The notes below the pieces were generated by a model. That model did not search any database and had not been told where the DNA came from. It saw only the letters and a program-made list of their open reading frames with translations. Positions 57,111-64,000 of a DNA stretch of 64,000 nt are shown here, one piece after another. This stretch comes from Cyathus striatus (taxonomy: Eukaryota > Basidiomycota > Agaricomycetes > Agaricales > Nidulariaceae), in the NCBI GenBank assembly GCA_025738555.1, contig JAOVFP010000002.1, forward strand, positions 3,224,001 through 3,288,000, read 5' to 3'. Position numbers and translations under genes: made by a program. Within the stretch, counting starts at the first letter, position 1; every line of letters starts with the position of its first letter.

Positions 57111-60100
57111 TTACGTTCGGATGAACATTTTACGCACAGTGCCAAACACATGGTAGAAATGGCCATCTACCCCACCCCTTATAGGGCTTCCGTAGTACTC
57201 CATTGGGAACCACTACCACATCATTAGCTGGTCTCTTACTTTTCATAGCTTGAAACTCACGTGTGCTACAGGAAGATCTTCCTTCCTAGCCCGCAGATAC
57301 CTAGCCTCCACAGACTGACCTGCAACCCCGTATCCATATTTCGGAAGGACGAATTGTCCAACCTGCATTTCAGTATCGGTAATAATACCGCGGGATATAC
57401 GAGCGTAGGCTGTACGATAGAGACCTCGGTAGAAGATGTATTCACACCTAGTAAGACTTTTGGGTAGGAGTTGAAACAAGATAATCTCTACACGTACCAT
57501 CGATCCAAGTCTTCATGGTCGATATCGTGTACATTTCCATCCTTGACCATTATCTCGTATGGGTTTGCTAATGGGTGAAGTTAGCCAGTAGCCTAAATAA
57601 TAAATAATAAACGTACGACGTTGAGCATGAGGCTTCGTTACCACATATCCCAAGAAGATAACAGGATGATGCGAAGCAGACATAATTTCTGCCAGCTTCC
57701 TACTCTGCAGCTCACGATCCAAAGCATCCTCCTCTTGTCCGTTGTGTGATACGATAACAGTAATTGGCGAACCATACACGTCGAGAACGGCTTCAATCGC
57801 TGGAGCAAGCTCGCCATGAGGAGATGGGAGAAGGTGGTGTGTTGTATTGATTATAGGGAACTAGAATTCTTAAGTACGTAAATCATACAAATGTGAGCGA
57901 TATCAGACCTTCGTCAACAGAACACAGCCCCACGTATGAGAATTAGGTCCAGGTCCGATATCGATGTTCTGCAGAATGCTTAGTATTGTAGAGCGACAGA
58001 GAATGCAATTTGCGCCTACATATCCTTCTTCGACAATCACACGAGTCCTTAAGAACACGGTGAGCAGAAAGAAACAACTCCTACGACCAAAACGACTCAC
58101 AAATCTCTATGTCCAAATGCTGTACGCTAAGCAGTGGTTACATATTTGCCCACAATTCTACATGTGCAACACTCACGTGCAGATCAGTCTCCAACAGCCC
58201 AACGATATCGAGTTGCATATCCTTAACCAGATTTCTGACCCCTCTCTGGCTATCATGTCCAATGTTATCAAATCCAAAATGTATAGTCCAAATCCCGGCA
58301 TTAATTACCCTTGGTCCAGGTTTGTAGGGTTTGGGAGCAGTAGATGGTAGACGGTAGACAGATACGAGGACTGACAGGACAGAGATGCAAGCAAGAAGTG
58401 TTTTAGCATATGACTTGATGTGTTGTGGAATAGTATAATACGTCTGGCCTGATTTGCTGTAGGGGGAGCGGAATGCAAACGATATGCCAACCATTTGCGC
58501 AATAGTAACGCTTCAAAAGAATCATATTTCAATGTTTTGAAGAACAAACATATAAACTTACAGATCTGTATGTTCTCTGAATATCTGGCCGCCCGGAACA
58601 AAAGCATATGCAGCAGTGAAGATGCTAGCCAAGTTCAGTAAACAGTAAACTAGCATCGCAGTTGTATATGTTCTAGCAACCTTCTCGGTATCTGCAGCTT
58701 TTTGAAGAACAAGAGGGAAAATCGACATCAGGAACAACGCATGATTCAAACTGCCCATATAGCCAAGCCAATTCCTGTACGTATACATGACATACGCACT
58801 TCCGGCTCCATACAAAAACCAAACAGGGCTGGCCAATGGGTTAGCATCCAGCGAAGGAAGGATAAGGGGAGCGAGAATTCCAATGGACTGAGCAATAAGA
58901 GTAAGGAATCCATGAACATGAGGCACTGGTCCACGTGGATGACCATTTGTGAATCCAGTCCAAGACCATGCGACAAGGGTGCTCGGATCTGCAAGCAAAT
59001 TGTGAGCAGTAAAGAGCAAACTACCCAAGGATATGCCAGAGGTGAACCACGGGGGTGTTATATCAGAAGCTCTGGACCTTCCAGGTGGCATGAACGAAGA
59101 AATACGACGATGTTGGCGAGTATATATAACAAATACTGAAATAAAGGCCAATGTCAAGCCAGTCTTGTTGTAGCCTCCATTCTTTGGGTCGATAAATGGC
59201 CAGACTACACGAACAAATTGAGTATATACAGAGATACAGCAACTAAAAAGCGACTATACCGGGGTTATTGGAATGATTCGCGTGCTTAGCAAGGGCCGAC
59301 ACCATTAACCCCAAACCAGTCACTATAAATACATTGAAAATGTATAAAGTCATAAATCTCAGACACTTACCTATAGCTTGATATCCAACATTGTCACCCT
59401 TCCCTTGCGCAGCCCACTCAGCAGACTGACGAATCATCAATACGACATTTGCAAAAGCAACCGCAAACAGTCGATCCAGGGGTTTATCCAAGAGATAGGC
59501 AGCAAGGCCGGAGAAAGAAAGAATATGAAGTATGGTTTGCCCACCTCTGGACCGCGCCCAGTTAAGGAAAGGTGTAACAGAAAGAAAAATGGGCGAGAGA
59601 ACGGAAAGCAATGCAAGCTCTTGTCCAGAAATTCCTAGTTCCCAGATAGAGAAATAAAACAAGGTAGGGATGAGAGATGTCAAGATAGACCAAAAGATGT
59701 AGGCTAAATGCCGAGTAAATGAACAGCTGCGGACGAAGATATGTATACGTACATAAGTAGACATCAGACGTAAAGTTAGCTATCGGCCTTATGGATGCAA
59801 ATAAATTCTTTTCGTGAAGGGTAGGTGAAGCTAGAGCAAGTTTTGCAGCATCTTCGAGGGCTTTATCTGCCGTTTTCACTATAGCACTTCCGTCGGATTT
59901 TGGCTTTTCAGATGTAACTGGCGGTATCGCACTTATAACGTGTGTGGTCAGCGAGTTGTATCAGACAAGACGATGAAGTCGACGGTACATCTCGCTGGAG
60001 TGGTCTGAAGCAGTGAGCGGGCGAGTGGCTAGAGAGCCGATGGTTATCTAAGGAACGCAGTATAATTAATGTATTTCCATCAGGACATCCACGCAACGCA

Positions 60101-60985
60101 CTTGCAGATTGGCTTCCCGAAATTCTTGTTCAACTACAGAGTCGTAAAGGATGTCAGAAAAGATGAGTCCCCATTCGAAAAAGGCGTAGCGGGTATATGC
60201 CCCTGGAATGCGGTAGATCTTATGTTGGATGAAGTAGTAGATTAAGGGTATAATTGTGACGAAGAAGCTATCGTCAAAGTCAGCTTTACAAGTTTTACTA
60301 CGATATCAGCACTTACACGGTGGCAATGTATGTCCTATTAAAATGCGTCAGTGACGGAAACCCTAAGTATCCCATCAAATATATCGTACCGCTTCCGCCG
60401 AACGACGCTACTCTTCAAGGGTGTCGCTTTAATCCCTCCAATCATCCAGGGAATATTGCAAACCATGTAGGTGATCATCATAATATCATGAATGTCATGG
60501 TCATCGCTAGAGGTAATGTACACCCAGCCTCCGCAAGAAATTGTTCGTATGAGTCCAAATATAAATACAAGTGCGGGGAGGCTAGAAGTTCGAGAGCGAT
60601 GAAGGTAGTACTGGAGAGCGACAAGAATGAAACGAGGAACTGCAATATAGGGTTAGCTAGGCTGAATGCGGAAAGGACGGAAGCACCTGAAGTGACTGCT
60701 ATGAGTATTTGGAAGATGTTGCGCTCAGGATACCAATCCCCGATGCTATGGAGCGGATGTCAGACAAATGGACGCGAACGAGAATATAGAGACGGGAACC
60801 GACGTGGCTGAGACAGAGGGGAACCATTCATGCGGATAGCCAGCAACGCCGTTCTTGACAATTTTCTTGTAGTGAAGCAGACTTCCGATGCAGAGAGCAG
60901 AAGTGAATGCGGCAGCAGCGAGAATAGTGTGAGCGCGTCCCACTGCAGCAGCCGGAAAGGACAGAGGATTCTGTTGTGCCACCAT
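57111..60985 (-). CDS. CWH43: CWH43, GPI-anchor lipid remodelling protein
   Basis: Cwh43 replaces GPI diacylglycerol with ceramide in the ER/Golgi. A many-exon gene from ATG 60985 ([16 protein letters not shown], exon 1 to 60804) to TAA 57111-57113. The N-terminal part is Frag1/DRAM-like: [30 protein letters not shown], helices through 59760. The central multi-pass part is at 58560-59160 ([27 protein letters not shown]). The C-terminal endonuclease/exonuclease/phosphatase-like domain: [86 protein letters not shown]. Junctions checked (exons 1-3 and the last four) are in frame; those in between were not all resolved. Confidence 0.93.
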
Positions 60986-61213
60986 GATGGCGGTTATGGA
61001 GAAAGAAGGGCAGATGGATATCAAGAACGAGAAGCCAGCACTGGGCCTAAGCCAGGAGCTTGACACCCCCCGACGAATGACGCAGAACACAAGACGTTGC
61101 CGGCTAAGTCATCTATAATTACTTTCATTTCCAAACAAATGATGGAATCATTCAGAATGATTCAACTCTCTGTACAACATCCAACTCTATCCAACTGTGA
61201 TTTACTCGTACCC
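60986..61213. promoter_or_regulatory. divergent promoter, CWH43 / COG0523 GTPase
   Basis: 228 bp between start codons. Contains a run of near-repeats (AGAATGATTCAA, CATCCAACTCTATCCAACT) at 61150-61195. No factor assigned. Confidence 0.5.
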
Positions 61214-62576
61214 ATGGCATTCACTGAAGCAAAACGTGCTCCTATTCCAATAACCGTCTTCACTGGCTTCCTTGGAGCAGGAAAAACATCAATTATTCTG
61301 TCGTTGCTGCCTCAGTTGCCCAAAGATTACAAACTCGTATTGCTGAAAAATGAATTCGGCGACATAGAAGGTGGGTTGCTGCTATACTTATTGTCTACTT
61401 TGATAATTGATCCCCACCACCAAGTTAGTGGATAGCAAGCTTGCCAAGCAAACCAATCTTACCGGCGTCAGTGAAATCCTGAATGGATGCATGTGCGTTT
61501 TGTCCAACCTTACACGGAAACTGTAATTCACCAAGTGTAGGTGCTGCATTCTGGTTGGGCAAATGGAAAATGCATTACTAGAAATCAGAGGTGAGTTGCT
61601 ACACATACAAATAGACATCTGTTACATATAGCCATTCTTGAACTATTTGCTAGATAAATTCCGTCCGGACAGAATCATCATAGAATGCTCGTTGGTGGCA
61701 CTTTCACGCATCCTCACCGTCCTTGTGGCTAAAGCTTGTTCAGAGGTTCTGCGTTCCCAGCTACACTCGCCTTCCAGATCCGCAAGATTGAACGCGAGAC
61801 GGACGGCGATCTCAAGCTGGACTCAATTGTCACAGTCATAGATGCAGAGAACTTCGCGGGATACGAAGACACATCGCCTACTGCCAAGATGCAAGCCAGT
61901 TATTCTGACATCATTCTCATTGTCCGTTGATACCTCATGATATTATACAGTCTCGAATTTGACTAACTTAATAACGACATAGAACAAATGGGAGCATACT
62001 TCAGAGCGCGCACTAGACGATGTTATTGACCATTTGAATACTTTAAATGACCAAACACCTAAAGTTCGATGTCAGAAACGGCATGGGATTGACCCAAACC
62101 TAATATTCGGGCTAGAATCGAAGCTGTTTGCAGAGGGAAGCGAAGGAGAATTCAGCGCCTGGGCACACCATGATGAAGTCGAGACTATGAGCATCTATCG
62201 GGGGGCTAAGCGGCATGATCATAAACACCATAGGGAGGGAGAGGAGGAGGAGTGCGATTGTCATGGCCGGGGCGAGACGGAGATGGAGAACACCGCCATA
62301 ACGGAAGAAGATGGAATAGTTGGGAAAGATGTGCTTATCAGCGCATTAGGCACACTATCGAAAGAGGTGGTGTGGAGGGTCAAGGGCTTTGTTCGGTTGG
62401 AGGGGGATAGGTGGTATATTTTGAACTGGGCATTTGGGCGATTTGAAATTACGGAGTGGCAGGACAGGGGAGAGGAATTGGTGGGATCGCTGAAGCTGAC
62501 AGTGATGGGAGAACGTGGAGAGGTAAAGCGTGCTGGTCGCAGGTTTGCAGAGCTGGTGGGAGGTCGAGTAGGATGA
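61214..62576 (+). CDS. COG0523 (CobW/ZNG1-like) metal-linked GTPase
   Basis: G3E GTPases that bind Zn and are thought to hand metal to client enzymes (ZNG1 to methionine aminopeptidase). Six exons (61214-61370, 61429-61492, 61541-61590, 61654-61690, 61744-61921, 61983-62576) give 359 aa in frame. Walker A GFLGAGKTS; the family metal motif GCMCC, split by an intron; EFGDIE; IIIECSGSAFPATLAFQ; NKWEH (GTP specificity); then a His/acidic linker HDHKHHREGEEEECDCHG, a likely metal-binding arm, and the C-terminal CobW domain RVKGFVRLEGDRWYILNWAFG. Which client it serves cannot be told. Confidence 0.93.
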
Positions 62577-62824
62577 GACGACGCGAAGTAAATGTGCAGT
62601 GGACGAGGTCGGAGTGCGAGACTCGATCTGGAAATAGAGTGTTACTGGATTAGGAAAGCGATAGATAACGCGACGGTGATCATGAGCATGTGATTGGCTG
62701 GAGAGGGAATCACATGCGATGGACTGTAATAACACAACTGTATAATATTTCTCTTTCGTCTTTTCCTATTCTTGTCTTTATTCACATCCATCTCACACCT
62801 GATACCATCCTGTCTCCTATCTGC

Positions 62825-64000
62825 ATGCTATCCTACGCGTTTAGCACTGGTCCGTTTCCCCCATATTTTTTCCTTCTTTCGACTCATTCTTATTCTAGCG
62901 AGCACCTACTTTCATCTCCCATTTGACGAGCAAGAGGATGAGGACATCCAGAATTACCAGAGGAAACGACTCACATGGGTCGCAGAGCCTTCAGGCTCTT
63001 CTACCTTACGACTGCCCTCAGGTACCTCCAAGCAAGATACTATTCCCTTAACCGACGATATTAGACGAGAAACAATAAAGGCTGTACTCTCAAACGATAA
63101 CCTCTATGATATCCTAGGCATTTCAAATTCACCTACTTTGGATAAGATGGCCCTTCGTCGTGCCTATCTCGTCCGAAGTAAAGCATGCCATCCAGAGTCC
63201 GTCTGTTTTCTTTGTTCAACTTGCTTTCTCCTTACATCATTCTCTTAGCAAGTTTCCCAACAATCCAGAAGCTACGCGAGCATTTCAGAAAGTAGCTGTC
63301 GCTTATGATGTTCTCAGTAAACCACCTTCTAAAAAACTCTATGACTCTCGTTCTCCTTCTTGCACATTTGATGTTTTCGCAGCGCGGCCAATGGGACATG
63401 CAGACGAAACTTTCAGGAGTGTGGTATTAGGCGTGTTCAATGATTTTCTGGATGGAGATTTAGAGGTGATAAGGACGCTGCTAAGTTAGTTCATCCTTCA
63501 CCAGCTTTCTCTGTTTTTGATTGGCTTATATTACTTCAAAGAGGCTATCAATGATATTAACCCTTCCATTAAACTTGGAGAGGATGGTATCAACTCTGTC
63601 CTGGTGACCCTCGAAGCTATTCGTGAGCGGGCTTTAAGTGTGTACCTAGTCATAAGACTCCATTTCAATCACATCTTATCTGCTATACGTTATACAGCAT
63701 GCCGCACGTGTATATACGCCCTTCACGCAGAACTTACGCGACTTCTGGAAGTTCAGCATGCGTTCCGCCAATTGTCATATTTCGATATAATTGGAAGATC
63801 TCGCCTTACTATTCAGCTTACTCGCATTACTCTCAGTCTTCCTATAGCTCTTGAAATAGCGCTTCGTGAACAGCGTTATGGTCATGATTTCGATCGAGAT
63901 AAGGACGGGCAACCCACAGAAGAAAAACCAATTTTACCAAGACACGTTACCCGACTTATTAAGGGCGTTGACTCCGCATTACAGCACATGGAGCGAATAC
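62825..64000 (+). CDS. DnaJ (Hsp40) protein with DnaJ-X-like C-terminal region (partial)
   Basis: Five exons seen: 62825-62849, 62899-63196, 63249-63484, 63542-63637, 63698 to the window edge, all in phase. J domain at about residues 85-155: NLYDILGISNSPTLDKMALR, KACHPDKFPNNPEATRAFQ, VAYDVLSKPPSKKLYDS. The essential HPD is completed across an intron (CCA GA then C). After it, FNDFLDGDLEVIRTLL, NPSIKLGEDGINSVLVTLEA and HVTRLIKGVDSALQHMER resemble the DnaJ-X region of fungal Hsp40s. It recruits and stimulates Hsp70. The start is inferred from a 25-base first exon (MLSYAFST); the 3' end is outside the window. Confidence 0.88.

Noticed and set aside
1..64000. CRISPR arrays, bacterial operons, tRNA or rRNA genes
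   Set aside because: None found by eye; regularly spaced repeats and tRNA-like cloverleaf sequences were not recognised, and the gene structures are eukaryotic.

Overview
The window looks like a nuclear contig from a basidiomycete fungus, most likely an agaricomycete. The host genes carry many short GT-AG introns of about 50-60 nt. Several families point the same way: a DUF6533-type 7TM protein, a fungal CorA-like protein ending in a GMN motif, PHO84, MAF1, MGM1, TSC10 and CWH43. The transposable elements are chromodomain Ty3/gypsy, LINE and hAT. The species cannot be fixed from sequence alone. No rRNA, tRNA or CRISPR was recognised.

Layout. 1-2771: the 5' end of a CpG-rich, apparently young gypsy element on the minus strand, cut by the window edge. 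2772-20862: an AT-rich, CpG-poor repeat block. It holds a solo LTR (3584-3958, perfect 5-bp target duplication), two chromodomain gypsy elements lying tail to tail (6929-13451 plus strand, 13509-19433 minus strand), and two copies of a ~400-bp dispersed repeat at its edges. 21311-31463: a PHO84 phosphate transporter, an LYR-motif protein, a CorA-like membrane protein whose first intron contains a 1565-bp hAT-type element, and a decayed pectate lyase copy. 32641-38524: a full-length LINE with a 13-bp target duplication, lying between the decayed pectate lyase and a better-preserved paralogue (38884-40344). 42103-64000: a compact gene-dense stretch with MAF1, an SCP2-domain protein, MGM1, a DapA/HOGA-type lyase, TSC10, a YhhN/TMEM86 protein, a DUF6533 protein, SERINC, CWH43, a COG0523 GTPase and a DnaJ protein that runs off the end.

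The host genes do not form one pathway. Several act in membrane lipid biology: TSC10 makes the sphingoid base, SERINC is linked to serine-derived lipids, CWH43 remodels GPI anchors, SCP2 binds lipid and YhhN is a putative lysoplasmalogenase. Three close gene pairs are head to head (MAF1/SCP2, MGM1/DapA-like, CWH43/COG0523).

Most interesting signals. (1) The two tail-to-tail chromodomain elements share a small single-pass membrane ORF between pol and the 3' LTR. They also share a separate ~100-aa ORF ahead of gag, a gag with a hydrophobic N-terminus, and a conserved G GGT TTT slippery heptamer at the gag/pol overlap. (2) In-frame stops in the old elements are overwhelmingly TGA, mostly where arginine is expected, alongside regional CpG loss. 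(3) At least six host-gene exons each need one extra base to keep frame, mostly at short homopolymers, while about 15 kb of transposon coding frames show no such shifts.
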